Origin: Petralouisia muris
Lineage (GTDB): Bacteria > Bacillota > Clostridia > Lachnospirales > Lachnospiraceae
NCBI RefSeq assembly: GCF_004793545.1
Contig: NZ_SRYA01000042.1
Coordinates: forward strand, 1 to 41,916
DNA: 41,916 bases
Direction of reading: 5' to 3'
The notes beneath the pieces were generated by a model. It ran no database searches. It was not told the origin of the DNA and saw only the letters and a list, made by a program, of their open reading frames with translations. A program made the translations under genes and the position numbers. Shown one piece after another: positions 23,676 to 33,311 of the stretch (within the stretch, counting starts at the first letter, position 1; each line of letters begins with the position of its first letter).

Positions 23676-24005
23676 TTATAAAATCCCTGCCTTTTTCAGA
23701 TACCCCACGCTGTCATAGCAGCCACGGAAATAGACCGACTGCATCTCCATGTCCGTAAGTTTGTTCCTAAGCTCCATCACTTTAATCAGTGCGGCACATT
23801 CTTCCTCGGTCAGTTCCTCCGCTGTTTCCGTGTCAAACACGCCTAAGACTTTCGGATATTTCTCATACAATCCCTCAATCTCGGCTCTTATGGCACGGTA
23901 TTCCTCGTTTTCTCTGGACAGCTTCGCTATGACAGAGCCGAGGTATTCATTAAAGATATTGCTGTGGGCGTCTACAAAGGTTTCAAATCTGAACGCATCC
24001 GACAT
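23676..24005 (-). CDS. Small conserved ICE protein, possibly DUF6664
   Basis: This 109-aa, mostly helical, acidic protein ends MEMQSVYFRGCYDSVGYLKKAGIL, a C-terminal block I recall as conserved in Clostridia ICEs (perhaps DUF6664, unverified). No membrane segment is present. It has its own strong promoter (24039-24067) and a terminator right after the stop, so it is an independent transcription unit within the long - strand gene run. GGAGG lies about 7 bases before the ATG. Such independent expression fits a regulator or inhibitor acting in the resident state, but this is only inference. Confidence 0.83.
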   Translation of the reverse strand: MSDAFRFETFVDAHSNIFNEYLGSVIAKLSRENEEYRAIRAEIEGLYEKYPKVLGVFDTETAEELTEEECAALIKVMELRNKLTDMEMQSVYFRGCYDSVGYLKKAGIL

Positions 24006-24038
24006 TCTTCCTCACCTCCGATTTTACTAATCGTCCTT

Positions 24039-24067
24039 ATTATAATACCCCAAAATCAGCAGTACAA
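24039..24067 (-). promoter_or_regulatory. Predicted strong promoter of the 109-aa gene
   Basis: On the - strand TTGTAC (24067-24062), a 17-base spacer and TATAAT (24044-24039) form a near-consensus sigma-A promoter about 34 bases before the 109-aa gene's start. It is the best promoter match seen in the conjugation module. Confidence 0.7.
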
Positions 24068-24082
24068 ATGTGCAAACTGGAT

Positions 24083-27000
24083 TTAACGCTCCCTGTCCGC
24101 ACTTTTCTTCTCTGGCTGCTCGTCGTTCTGCTCTGGCTCATCGTCAATAACAGACTTGTCTTTTTCATTCAGATTTAGTTCGATATTGAGGGCGTTCAGC
24201 CGCTCCGTCTTTTCTTTCAGCTCATTTTCAAAGGCAAACGGCTTCTTCACTTCCTCTTTTGCGGTTTCAAGCTGTGCGGTGGTTTCCTCCTTTCTGGTCT
24301 TGGCGGCTTCCAGTCTGGCGGGGAGCTTGGCAATCTCATTCTCGATTCTAGTAAGATTTCCGAGGGCATCCGTTCCTAAATCTACTTTATATTTCCTCAT
24401 TCCGCAAAGGTTCAGACAATAGTGGGCATTGACGGTATCATAGAAAACCTCCATCTGAAAGCCACGGTAGCTGCCGATTTTTATCGGCTGTGACAGCGGG
24501 TTTTCCTTGCAGATGGCAAGCAACATCCCGCCTGCGTCCGCCTTTTCTTTGTAAGTCACGCCGTTTAAGGTCATCGGGCAGAACTTGTCCTCGCCCTGCG
24601 GCTTGTGCTGGCTTGCAATCTTAGCATCATTTCCATAACCAATAATGCGTTCCTCATACTCCTTAATCTCCTGCGGGTAGTGCTTCAGTATCCTGTCCTC
24701 AAGGTCGTAATGCTCGGAAAGATAGCTCTGCTTCAAGACTTTCAGCTTCGCCACCTGCATATCCAAATCCATTTTTTCCTTGAAACGCTCGTCGCCCGTA
24801 GCCAGCATTTTTACCTCCGCAAAGGAGAGAGCCACTTCGTCTACATCCTCGGCAGAACGGACGGGGCTTTTGCTCGTCATTATCTGGCTGATAAATTTCT
24901 GCTTTCCCTCGACGAGCTGATAGAGGTACGCATCAAATGTCTGTTCCGTCACATAGCGGTAAACTTCAACCTCTGGGAACATATTGCCCTGACGTTCCAG
25001 ACGACCTTGGCGTTGTTCTAAACACGACGGTTTCCACGGGCAGTCGAGGTTATGAATGGCAATCAATCTGTCCTGCACGTTTGTACCCGCACCCATCTTC
25101 TGGGTAGAGCCAAACAATATACGCACCTCGCCGCTCCTTACCTTTGCGAACAGCTCTTTTTTCTGTGCGTCGGTATTTGCTTCATGGATGAAACGCACCT
25201 GCTCCGCAGGGATGCCACGCCGTATCAATTTTTCCCTCATGTCGTCGTAGACGTTGAACATGCCGTCATTTTTCGGTGTGCTGAGGTCGCAGAACAATAA
25301 TTGTGCCGCCTTTGTGTCAGTGTGTTCCTCCCAGATGCGGTACATATTTTCCACGCAGGCGTTGACTTTGCTGTTCGGGTCATCTGGCAGCATCGGGTCA
25401 ATCAATCTCTGGTCTAGGGCAAGCTGCCGCCCGTCGTTTGTCACTTTGAGCATGTTATCGAATTGTGGTTTTACCATCCTTGCACGGATTTTCTCTGCCC
25501 GCTTCGCAAGCCCCGCCACCATTTCCGTCTGGATTTGGCTCGGCTTGGTCTTGATGTTGTGGTAATTAACCTTTGGCACGGGGAGCTTTAGCATATCGGC
25601 GGTCTGGATGTCCGCAACCTCACGGAACATCTGCATCAGCTCTGGCAGGTTGTAGAACTTCGCAAACCTCGTCTTTGCTCGGTAATTCGTCCCCTCTGGG
25701 GCGAGTTCCAGAGCCGTAACCGTTTCTCCGAACGTGGAAGCCCAACTGTCAAAATGCTGCAATCCGTTCCTCGCAAGCGTGTCATACTGCAAATACCTCT
25801 GCACGGAATACATTTCTACCATTGAGTTACTGATGGGCGTCCCCGTTGCGAAAATCACGCCACGGCTGCCCGTGATTTCGTCCAGATAGCGGCATTTCAT
25901 AAACAAATCGCTCGACTTCTGGGCTTCGGTCTGGGCGATGCCGCCCACGTTCCGCATCTTTGTAAACAGGTAAAGATTTTTGTAAAAATGACTCTCATCT
26001 ATAAAGAGCCTGTCTATGCCCAGTTCCTCAAAGTTTATCACGCTGTCTTTCCGCTTGGTGTCGTTGAGCTTGTCGAGCTTTGCCTTGATTGCTTTCCTCG
26101 TTTTCATGAGCTGCTTGACCGTGAACTGCTCCCCGTGGGATGCCTGCACATCGTCTATCCCCATCTCTATATCGTCAAGCTGGCGCATGAGCTGTTCCCT
26201 CTGGCGTTCCTCGCTGATGGGGATTTTCTCGAACTGGCTATGCCCGATAATCACCGCATCATACGCCCCCGTCGCAATCCTGCCGCAGAACTTCTTTCGG
26301 TTTCCCGTTTCAAAATCCCGCTTGGTCGTGACAAGGATGTTGGCAGATGGATAGAGCCTTAAATACTCCGACGCCCACTGCCCGACAAGGTGGTTTGGCA
26401 CGACAAACATGGATTTCTGGCATAAGCCGAGCCGCTTGCTTTCCTGTGCGGCGGCGACCATCTCAAAGGTTTTTCCCGCCCCTACCTTGTGTGCAAGGAG
26501 CGTGTTGCCGCCGTAAAGGATATGGGCAATCGCATTGACTTGATGCGGTCTTAGCTGAATCTCTGGGCTGATGCCGCCAAATGTGATATGGCTTCCGTCA
26601 TATTCACGGGGGCGGATAGAATTAAATGTGTCATTATAATAGCGTACAAGACGGTTTCTCCGCTCTGGGTCTTTCCAAATCCAGTCCTGAAACGCCTGCT
26701 TTATCACCTCCTGCTTTGCCTGCGCCGCCGTGGTTTCCTTATGGTTCAGAACCGCTTTCTTATTGTTGTGTTCGTCATAAACATAGTCAAAGATACGGGT
26801 GTCACGGAGATTCAAAGTGTCCTCCATGATGCGGTAGGCACTTGCCCGCTTCGTGCCGTAAGTGCTGTCCGCCTTGACGTTCCCCACGTCGGAACTTTTA
26901 TTCTCAATAAACCAGTCGCCGTTATATGCCGTGTAGCGCACTTGCAGCCTGCCCGCCGCATAGCTTGACGGCGTTAGAAGCTCCACCATGAACTTCTGTA

Positions 27001-30000
27001 TATCCTCCTGCGGTATCCACGTCGTACCCAGACGGACGGAGATTTCGCTTGCGGGCAGGTCTTTCGGGATGACCTTTTCCAGTGCTGCCACGTTGGCTGC
27101 AAGCTCTGGGTCTGCCTTTGCCGCTATCTCTGCGACTTTCAGTTTCTCCCGCACATTGCCCGACAAATACTCGTCTGCGGTCACATACCTTGCAGGCTCG
27201 GAAGATGGAACTTTATAAATAACTCCCTGCAATTCCTTGATGATTTCTTCCTCCGACCTGCAAGTAAGCCGTGCCATATACTCCAAATCGACACGGGCTT
27301 TCTCCCCGATGGAGAGGGCGAGGGCTTCGCTGGCGGTTTCCACAAAGGTCACTTCTCGGTGGGGCTTTATCGTCCGCTTCGTGAACATGTCCGCCTTGCG
27401 TTTGAATTTCCCCTCGTCGTCAAGCACTTCCAGGGAGCATAAAAGGAAGTAGCTCTCGTCTGCCGCAAAAGCGAGGTAGTTCCCCCTGCTGTTGATTAAA
27501 CCGTACTTTTTGGTAAAGGCATCGTATAATCGGTTTAGGTTTTCCTGCTCGGTCTTTATCATTTCCTCTGGGCAGTCGTCGGTCTGGTACTGGATGAGCT
27601 TCCTCACGCAGTCACGGATTTCCAACAGCCCCTTGATGCGGCTCTCTGCCGTCATGGACACGTTTGCGGGGGTCATTTCATTATTCTCTCGGAAGTAAAC
27701 CTTGCCGCCCACGAGGGCAAAAGAGAAGTTCCGCACGTTCGGGTCGGCGGGGATGGCTTTCTCACGCTCATCGGAAATTTCATCAATCCCAACATCCTGC
27801 TCCGTGATTTCGCCGTTTATCCGCTGCACGGCTTCATGGAGAAGCCCCGCAAGCGGCACGTCTGGGTAGGCTTTGCAGGCACTGTCCATGCCGAACCTTG
27901 TGCTTTCCATCTTCATCTCGCCAAGCACCATCTCTGGATGCTGGACAAAGTAGCTGTTCATCGTGACGCCGTTTTCGTCTGTGTCGAGGTGTACCCACTC
28001 TGGCTCTATCTCTATTATGCGGTCACGTTTCTGTAAAATAAGGATGTCGCTCGTGACCTCCGTGCCTGCGTTTGCCCGAAACGTGTTGTCGGGAAGCCTT
28101 ACCGCCCCTAAAAGCTCGGCTCTCCGTGCGATATACTTCCGCACCTCTGGGCTTGTTTTGTCCATCGTCCCCTTAGAGGTGATGAACATCACAACGCCGC
28201 CTGAGCGCACTTTGTCCAGTGCCTTTGCGATAAAATAGTCGTGGATTAGGAACTTCTGGGCATTGTAGCGGCTGTCGTTGACCTTGAACTCCCCGAACGG
28301 GATGTTGCCAAGCACCACGTCAAAATGGCTGTCTGGGAGCTTTGTTTCCTCAAATCCCTCAATGGCGATGCTGGCTTTCTGGTAGAGCTGTTTCGCAATC
28401 CTGCCCGATAACGGGTCAATCTCGATGCCGTGCAGCTTTGATTTTTCCATGCTGTCGGGCAGCAATCCTAAAAAATTTCCCGTGCCGCAGGACGGCTCTA
28501 AAATATTCCCCTGTGAAAATCCCAGACGGTCAAGTGCTTCGTACATTGCCTTGATGACAACAGGCGGCGTATAAAATGCGGTCAGCGTGGATTCCATAGC
28601 GGCATGGTATTCCTCGTCGGAGAGAGCTGATTTTAATTCCTTATATTCGTTCTCCCATGCCGCATTATTGCTATCAAACGCCATCGACAGACCGCCCCAC
28701 CCGACATACTTTGCAAGGGTTTCCTGTTCTTCGGGCATGGCAAGGCGGTTTTCTATCTGAAGGTCGTGGAGAAGCCTTATTGCGGACATGTTGTTGCGGA
28801 ACTTCTCTTTTGCGCCGCCAACGCCTAAATTATCATCGGTAATGCGGTAGTTGCGGCGGTCGGCAGAGAGGGCAGGGGCGGGCGTTTTTCTCGGCTGCCC
28901 ATGCTCTGGCTCATCAAAGCGTATCTTCTCCACCACAATGTCGTAGGGAAGCCCGTTCTCCACGGCGGGGTATTCCGCCACGGTTTCCGTGGTTGGCTTT
29001 GCGGGAGATTCTGATTTTTCTTCGGGCTGTGGTTCTTTTTCTGCCTGCTCTAAAATCCTGCGGACATAGCCGCCTTTCTCCACACGGTTTATCGGGAAGC
29101 CCACGCTGTTCTGAAATGTGATGTCACGCATGGAAACGTCGCCGCTGATTTTCCCGATGCTCTCGATAAGGTAGCGGCGGTTGTCAATGGAAATTTCCTT
29201 TCCGATAAGGTCAGAATTATCCTGCTTTCTGTCTGTCCCAGACGGGGCAGACTCTGATTTCTGCTGTTCCTCACGCTCCGCATCTTTCGCTGCAAATAGC
29301 TCCGTGATATGCTCTGCACTGTTTAAGGTGTCGGCGTATTCCTGTGCTTCTTCCTCGGTTTCAAAGGTCTGGTAGATGTCGCCTACGTCGTAGTATCGGT
29401 CGGCACTGTCCTCTGGGGCTTCATTATTCCGTATGATAAACGGGTCGGCAAAAGCGTCAGAAGTCTGCTCTACCGTGTAATGGGGCAATTCTTCTTCGTC
29501 CCGTATGCTGTGGCTCATGGGCATTTCCACGCCATTATGCTCGGCAAGCCGCTTGAAGTCGGCAAGCGTATCTGCATCCAGTTCCATTCCAGATAAATTG
29601 CCATTCCCGTCAAAATTCATGGCTTCGTCTACTAAGAAGTGATAGAAACCTGCCCCCTGCCATTTATCGCCTGCACTCCGTGCAACAATCACTCCATCTT
29701 CGTAAGAAAGCCCTATATCATCCATTTTCATCTGGGAGAGAACATCATGCAGAATATCTATCTCCCTGTCTGTGGCAAAGGTTTTTTCCTTTTCAGCAGA
29801 TACAAACCATTCATTTTCAAAGGACATTATCTCGCCAAGCTGCTTTTCATCCTCTGGGGTCAGCTCGGTGTTCCTCTCTAAGAACGGGATAAACACGTCA
29901 TGCCCCAGACGCAGGGATTCCATTTTCTTTCGGTAGTAATCTTCCCCCTGCCGTTTCCATTCTGGGATAAACGGGCAGTCGGGGGAGAGGGAATATTCAT

Positions 30001-32542
30001 AAAAATTTCGGATATGGGCGATTAAATCCCCCTCGCCGTCGCCGATGTCAAACCTCCCCTCATAGTTAAATTCCTCGCCGCCGGTGACGGCATGGATTTC
30101 AAAATCGGTCTTATGATACCAGCCAACATGGTTATCCTCATTCTCCCTTTCCCGATGCTGTTTTTCGTCCAGAATGCCGAGCAGTTTATTTCCCAGAGCG
30201 AAACTCAAATCCGTAAATCGGTCGTTCAGCTCCCTGTCATAAAAGGCGGGATGCTCGGAGAAACCGATTGAAAGGGTAATGCTGTCGGGTTTTTCCTCGG
30301 CAAGTGTTTCTGTTTTCTGGCTCTCGGTAATGACCGTTTTCAGATGGTCGTTTGCAGGGTTCTCCTTTAGTTTTTCTTCAAAGTCGGCTCGGCTGAACTC
30401 CTTTCCGAACAACGGAAACTCCGCATTTCGTAAAGACACGGCGTTCTCATCAAAGGCTATGACCTCATATTTGTCCGCCCCGATATACACCACGTCGCCC
30501 TCATGGTAGAGGTAGCGGAGAGGGTACAACTCCGTAAGCTCCTGCGAGAAACGCCATGCATTGCTGCGGCTGTAAACGCTGGTCGTCTTTTTCTGCACAA
30601 GCGAGAGAAAGTCTAAAAGCTCCTGCACGTTGTCGGGATGCTGCAATGTCTGTTCCATAAGGTCGGCGGGCATATCCGCAAAATCACTGCATCCAATCAC
30701 GCCCAACAAATCTTTCTCATAGCCGTCCAAGTCATGGATAAAATCGGAGAGCCGCAGGGCGAGCGTGTCCCGCTTGTCCGCAGGGGGTAGCTCCCTTTTT
30801 TCCTCAATGAAACGCTGCCTTGCCAGTTTCCTCTGGGTATCGATTTCATATTGCGGGGCAGACACGCTTTCCAGATAGTCGGCATAGTGGTCTTTCTCTT
30901 TGGGATTGAGGTAGCGGTTATCCTTAACAAGCTCCCGTAGGCGTTTTTCCGCTTTCGACCAGCTCAAAACAAGGTCGTGTTCGGTGGAAATGCCGTCACG
31001 GTCAATGGAGATGCCCTTGCCGCTGTACCACACATACCCCTCCGTGCCGTCTGAAAAATTAACAAAAAAGCCGCCCGTGCCGTATTCCCTTTTCAGAAAA
31101 TCAATGTTCTTCTTTTTATCTTCCTGCTTCTGGAACTGATGATAAATACGGTATTTCCCATTGGCAACGCTGTTCCCTTTTATAAGGACGGCATCAATGT
31201 CCTCCTGTGAAACGGCAAAAGCAGAGGCTTTTTCGTCCTCTGCTTCAGCTATCTTTTCAATCTGTTCGTCTACGGTCGGGAGATTGGCGGCAACTTCTTC
31301 CTCATTGGCAACACTGCCTTTTTCTGTCTGTCCCTCTGGCTCTGTTGTTTCTAACTGAAAATTAGTTCTTCCAGTATCACTTCCTCCGCTTGGCTGCGGA
31401 TGCTGTTCATCATGCCGAGCCACTGCATCGGGGCTTTCTCTTTCAGCTCCTCCGTCACTCCCTGCTCTTTGGCGAGCTGCTTCGTCAGAAACTCCAGACG
31501 CTGCAACGCCGTCTGCTCGGTCTGGTAAAGGTGTTCGTTCAGCCTGCCCGCTGTCAGCAGGTTGAGATAGGTCACTCTTTTGTGCTGTTCCAGATAATCC
31601 CTGTGCATCAAAGCGTACCTGCCAAGCGGAAGCTCTGGCTCTGTCGGTAATGTCAGGTCGGGTATAAGGTAGTCCGCCTGCTTCGTGTAAGTGATTTCGC
31701 TCATTATCTTCACTCCTTTCGGGTTGTTTCCTGCCTTTATCATACTGGCTTGCGATACTCCTTGCAAATGTGCGGTTCTGCCGTTTTGCTTCGATTTGCA
31801 CATTTCGGACTGCCGCAGAGATTTCCCGCAACGCCATCTCGGAAATGTCGCTCGTAGCGATGCCGACGGCGTTCAGCGTCTGGGGCGTGTTGAAATTTGT
31901 AATCTCCGCAAAGTCCTCACGCTCAAAATACCCGTCCGCATCCAGACCGCAGCGGCTCAACAGCATATAGGCGACGCTGTTTGCGGCAAGCCGTCTGTAA
32001 ATCACTTCTATACTATAGTCGTCCAGTTCCTCCAAAAAGCTGTCTTTCGTGCAGTCCTTTAGCTGTGAGAGGTAATCGGGCAGATTATCCTCCACGGCGT
32101 TCTCCGCCGTCTGAATTAAAAACGTGGCAAGGTCGCCGCCCTCCGTGCCGCCGAACCTGTCCGCAAGCCGCTCCATGACGGGCTGCTCGTACCGCTTATC
32201 CATCTGCCATATCGGGACGGCTCGGCTGCCGTAGTAGCCCTCATGGGTGTCGGAAACGTCAAAATAGTATTTCAGCGTGTTCCTGCGCCCTTTCGGGTCA
32301 AAGACCGCTATGCCTTTGCTGTCCTTATTTACCCATCTTTTAAAAAGCCTGTTCCATGTGCCAATCTCGGCTACGGCGGTTGCGTCGGGGCGTTGGGCGT
32401 AAATCAAGAGCTGCTCGTCAAAGCGGCACTTGTAATTGTGGCAGGCAGAGGATAAAAAGCCCTGCCAAGCCTGCGGGTTTTTTACGACCGCCATCCCCGT
32501 GCGGCGGTACAGCTCCGTAATAAGCTGGTACTTTGCAGCCAT
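24083..32542 (-). CDS. Giant DNA methyltransferase / SNF2-like helicase (2819 aa)
   Basis: This polyvalent protein probably enters or acts with the transferred DNA to modify and remodel it. In order: an ArdC-like N-terminal domain (about 1-115); a low-complexity linker rich in Gly, Ala, Arg, Asp and Gln (about 270-400), which also encodes tnpV in another frame; several unassigned domains (about 430-1180). An N6-adenine methyltransferase follows, with motif I LEPSCGTGNFLG (about 1345) and NIPFGEF (about 1412). Last comes a SNF2-type helicase with Walker A HKVGAGKTFEM (about 2019), FIDESHF (about 2180) and QRQGRLERQGN (about 2514), and a coiled-coil tail. Motif IV is NIPF rather than the more usual NPPY/F. 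ATG at 32542 has AAGGAGGTG upstream; the earlier in-frame start at 32605 overlaps the upstream gene. No frame break was found. Confidence 0.94.
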   Translation of the reverse strand: MAAKYQLITELYRRTGMAVVKNPQAWQGFLSSACHNYKCRFDEQLLIYAQRPDATAVAEIGTWNRLFKRWVNKDSKGIAVFDPKGRRNTLKYYFDVSDTHEGYYGSRAVPIWQMDKRYEQPVMERLADRFGGTEGGDLATFLIQTAENAVEDNLPDYLSQLKDCTKDSFLEELDDYSIEVIYRRLAANSVAYMLLSRCGLDADGYFEREDFAEITNFNTPQTLNAVGIATSDISEMALREISAAVRNVQIEAKRQNRTFARSIASQYDKGRKQPERSEDNERNHLHEAGGLPYTRPDITDRARASAWQVRFDAQGLSGTAQKSDLSQPADSGQAERTPLPDRADGVAASGVSDEAARQRAGSDGGAERESPDAVARHDEQHPQPSGGSDTGRTNFQLETTEPEGQTEKGSVANEEEVAANLPTVDEQIEKIAEAEDEKASAFAVSQEDIDAVLIKGNSVANGKYRIYHQFQKQEDKKKNIDFLKREYGTGGFFVNFSDGTEGYVWYSGKGISIDRDGISTEHDLVLSWSKAEKRLRELVKDNRYLNPKEKDHYADYLESVSAPQYEIDTQRKLARQRFIEEKRELPPADKRDTLALRLSDFIHDLDGYEKDLLGVIGCSDFADMPADLMEQTLQHPDNVQELLDFLSLVQKKTTSVYSRSNAWRFSQELTELYPLRYLYHEGDVVYIGADKYEVIAFDENAVSLRNAEFPLFGKEFSRADFEEKLKENPANDHLKTVITESQKTETLAEEKPDSITLSIGFSEHPAFYDRELNDRFTDLSFALGNKLLGILDEKQHRERENEDNHVGWYHKTDFEIHAVTGGEEFNYEGRFDIGDGEGDLIAHIRNFYEYSLSPDCPFIPEWKRQGEDYYRKKMESLRLGHDVFIPFLERNTELTPEDEKQLGEIMSFENEWFVSAEKEKTFATDREIDILHDVLSQMKMDDIGLSYEDGVIVARSAGDKWQGAGFYHFLVDEAMNFDGNGNLSGMELDADTLADFKRLAEHNGVEMPMSHSIRDEEELPHYTVEQTSDAFADPFIIRNNEAPEDSADRYYDVGDIYQTFETEEEAQEYADTLNSAEHITELFAAKDAEREEQQKSESAPSGTDRKQDNSDLIGKEISIDNRRYLIESIGKISGDVSMRDITFQNSVGFPINRVEKGGYVRRILEQAEKEPQPEEKSESPAKPTTETVAEYPAVENGLPYDIVVEKIRFDEPEHGQPRKTPAPALSADRRNYRITDDNLGVGGAKEKFRNNMSAIRLLHDLQIENRLAMPEEQETLAKYVGWGGLSMAFDSNNAAWENEYKELKSALSDEEYHAAMESTLTAFYTPPVVIKAMYEALDRLGFSQGNILEPSCGTGNFLGLLPDSMEKSKLHGIEIDPLSGRIAKQLYQKASIAIEGFEETKLPDSHFDVVLGNIPFGEFKVNDSRYNAQKFLIHDYFIAKALDKVRSGGVVMFITSKGTMDKTSPEVRKYIARRAELLGAVRLPDNTFRANAGTEVTSDILILQKRDRIIEIEPEWVHLDTDENGVTMNSYFVQHPEMVLGEMKMESTRFGMDSACKAYPDVPLAGLLHEAVQRINGEITEQDVGIDEISDEREKAIPADPNVRNFSFALVGGKVYFRENNEMTPANVSMTAESRIKGLLEIRDCVRKLIQYQTDDCPEEMIKTEQENLNRLYDAFTKKYGLINSRGNYLAFAADESYFLLCSLEVLDDEGKFKRKADMFTKRTIKPHREVTFVETASEALALSIGEKARVDLEYMARLTCRSEEEIIKELQGVIYKVPSSEPARYVTADEYLSGNVREKLKVAEIAAKADPELAANVAALEKVIPKDLPASEISVRLGTTWIPQEDIQKFMVELLTPSSYAAGRLQVRYTAYNGDWFIENKSSDVGNVKADSTYGTKRASAYRIMEDTLNLRDTRIFDYVYDEHNNKKAVLNHKETTAAQAKQEVIKQAFQDWIWKDPERRNRLVRYYNDTFNSIRPREYDGSHITFGGISPEIQLRPHQVNAIAHILYGGNTLLAHKVGAGKTFEMVAAAQESKRLGLCQKSMFVVPNHLVGQWASEYLRLYPSANILVTTKRDFETGNRKKFCGRIATGAYDAVIIGHSQFEKIPISEERQREQLMRQLDDIEMGIDDVQASHGEQFTVKQLMKTRKAIKAKLDKLNDTKRKDSVINFEELGIDRLFIDESHFYKNLYLFTKMRNVGGIAQTEAQKSSDLFMKCRYLDEITGSRGVIFATGTPISNSMVEMYSVQRYLQYDTLARNGLQHFDSWASTFGETVTALELAPEGTNYRAKTRFAKFYNLPELMQMFREVADIQTADMLKLPVPKVNYHNIKTKPSQIQTEMVAGLAKRAEKIRARMVKPQFDNMLKVTNDGRQLALDQRLIDPMLPDDPNSKVNACVENMYRIWEEHTDTKAAQLLFCDLSTPKNDGMFNVYDDMREKLIRRGIPAEQVRFIHEANTDAQKKELFAKVRSGEVRILFGSTQKMGAGTNVQDRLIAIHNLDCPWKPSCLEQRQGRLERQGNMFPEVEVYRYVTEQTFDAYLYQLVEGKQKFISQIMTSKSPVRSAEDVDEVALSFAEVKMLATGDERFKEKMDLDMQVAKLKVLKQSYLSEHYDLEDRILKHYPQEIKEYEERIIGYGNDAKIASQHKPQGEDKFCPMTLNGVTYKEKADAGGMLLAICKENPLSQPIKIGSYRGFQMEVFYDTVNAHYCLNLCGMRKYKVDLGTDALGNLTRIENEIAKLPARLEAAKTRKEETTAQLETAKEEVKKPFAFENELKEKTERLNALNIELNLNEKDKSVIDDEPEQNDEQPEKKSADRER
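31351..31704 (-). CDS. tnpV: TnpV family protein, nested in another frame of the giant gene
   Basis: This 117-aa protein begins MSEITYTKQADYLIPDLTLP and shows the TnpV landmarks in order: LGRYALMHRDYLEQH, LNEHLYQTEQ, GVTEELKEK and a final AEEVILEELIFS. TnpV is a small Tn4451-type protein of unknown function. AAAGGAG lies 8 bases before the ATG at 31704, which supports real translation. The whole gene lies in a different frame inside the giant methyltransferase-helicase gene, opposite its low-complexity linker (about residues 279-397). An extension to 31803 in this frame lacks the ribosome site. Confidence 0.85.
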   Translation of the reverse strand: MSEITYTKQADYLIPDLTLPTEPELPLGRYALMHRDYLEQHKRVTYLNLLTAGRLNEHLYQTEQTALQRLEFLTKQLAKEQGVTEELKEKAPMQWLGMMNSIRSQAEEVILEELIFS

Positions 32543-32556
32543 AGGCTCACACCTCC

Positions 32557-33015
32557 TTATCGTTCCATTTCTTTGTTTTTCTGTTTCCTGTCGTATTCCC
32601 CGCACCGCTCGGCGATTTCGGAATACATCTTGTCCCGCATGTCCCGCTCATAGGCTCGGTACTCCTTTGCCTTTTCCGTGGGCTTGTACCAGACGCTGTT
32701 CTGGTCGGCTTCGTCCATCTGCCCGTAACGGTCGTCTATCTTGTCCATATATTTCTGATAAATGGCATGGGCGGCGGGGGCGTCCTTTGCGTAGCGGTAA
32801 CGGGAAAGGCTCTTATGCGTCCCACGAAGCTCGGCATACTCGTAGAGCATACGGATGACCGCACGGTCAAGCCCTTTCTGCCCCTCGGCATCGTAGATTT
32901 CCGACAAGCCCTTGCACCTCCATGAATGGTACGACGAGTTGTCGTTGGAGCTGTGGGAAGAAACATACACGCCGTCTTTCTTTACTGTGATGCGGTTGAT
33001 TAGCTCGATACTCAT
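32557..33015 (-). CDS. Conserved ICE protein of unknown function (152 aa)
   Basis: A soluble, charged protein (MSIELINRITVKKDGVYVSSHSS...). The N-terminal part looks like small beta strands (INRITVKKDGVYVSSH) and the rest is helical (YAELRGTHKSLSRYRYAKD, AYERDMRDKMYSEIAERCGEYDRKQ). I do not recognise a catalytic motif. It ends 14 bases before the giant gene's start and is probably translated from the same message. GGTGG lies 6 bases before the ATG. Similar proteins accompany the giant methyltransferase-helicase in this ICE type. Confidence 0.8.
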   Translation of the reverse strand: MSIELINRITVKKDGVYVSSHSSNDNSSYHSWRCKGLSEIYDAEGQKGLDRAVIRMLYEYAELRGTHKSLSRYRYAKDAPAAHAIYQKYMDKIDDRYGQMDEADQNSVWYKPTEKAKEYRAYERDMRDKMYSEIAERCGEYDRKQKNKEMER

Positions 33016-33086
33016 TCCTTACCACCGCCCGATAAAACAGTCTGTTCCATAAAAATATCAATCCTCCTCGTTGTCCATGTCCGCCT

Positions 33087-33311
33087 TTAGGCAAGGGCAT
33101 AGCTGATTTTGTTTCGTTCCATCCTCCCTGCAAACTCCCGAACGGCGTACCTTACGCCGTCAATCTCTGCATGGGTTTCATCCAGATAGCGGCAGACGGC
33201 AAAATAATCCTCTCCGTTCCCGTAAAGCATACGGATGATGCCGCCATCGGGGACAGAGAAAAGCGTCCTGCCTTTGCCGTCCGTCATGCAGACCTGCCTT
33301 GCTGCGTTCAC
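33087..33311 (-). CDS. Small protein paralogous to the C-terminus of the 232-aa protein
   Basis: The 74-aa protein (VNAARQVCMTDGKGRTLFSVPDGG...) shares an LFxxPDGGxI ... CRYLD ... HAEID ... EFAGRMERN pattern with the end of the protein at 33527-34225 (ELFRIPDGG, CRFID, HTEVD, EFAERMEKN). A repeated domain within the operon is the simplest explanation. The start is GTG at 33311, with GGAGG 9 bases upstream, overlapping the previous stop as GTGA. The function is unknown. Confidence 0.8.
   Translation of the reverse strand: MNAARQVCMTDGKGRTLFSVPDGGIIRMLYGNGEDYFAVCRYLDETHAEIDGVRYAVREFAGRMERNKISYALA

Noticed and set aside
31704-31803. N-terminal extension of TnpV to 31803
   Set aside because: The extension does not resemble TnpV, and the ribosome site lies just before 31704.
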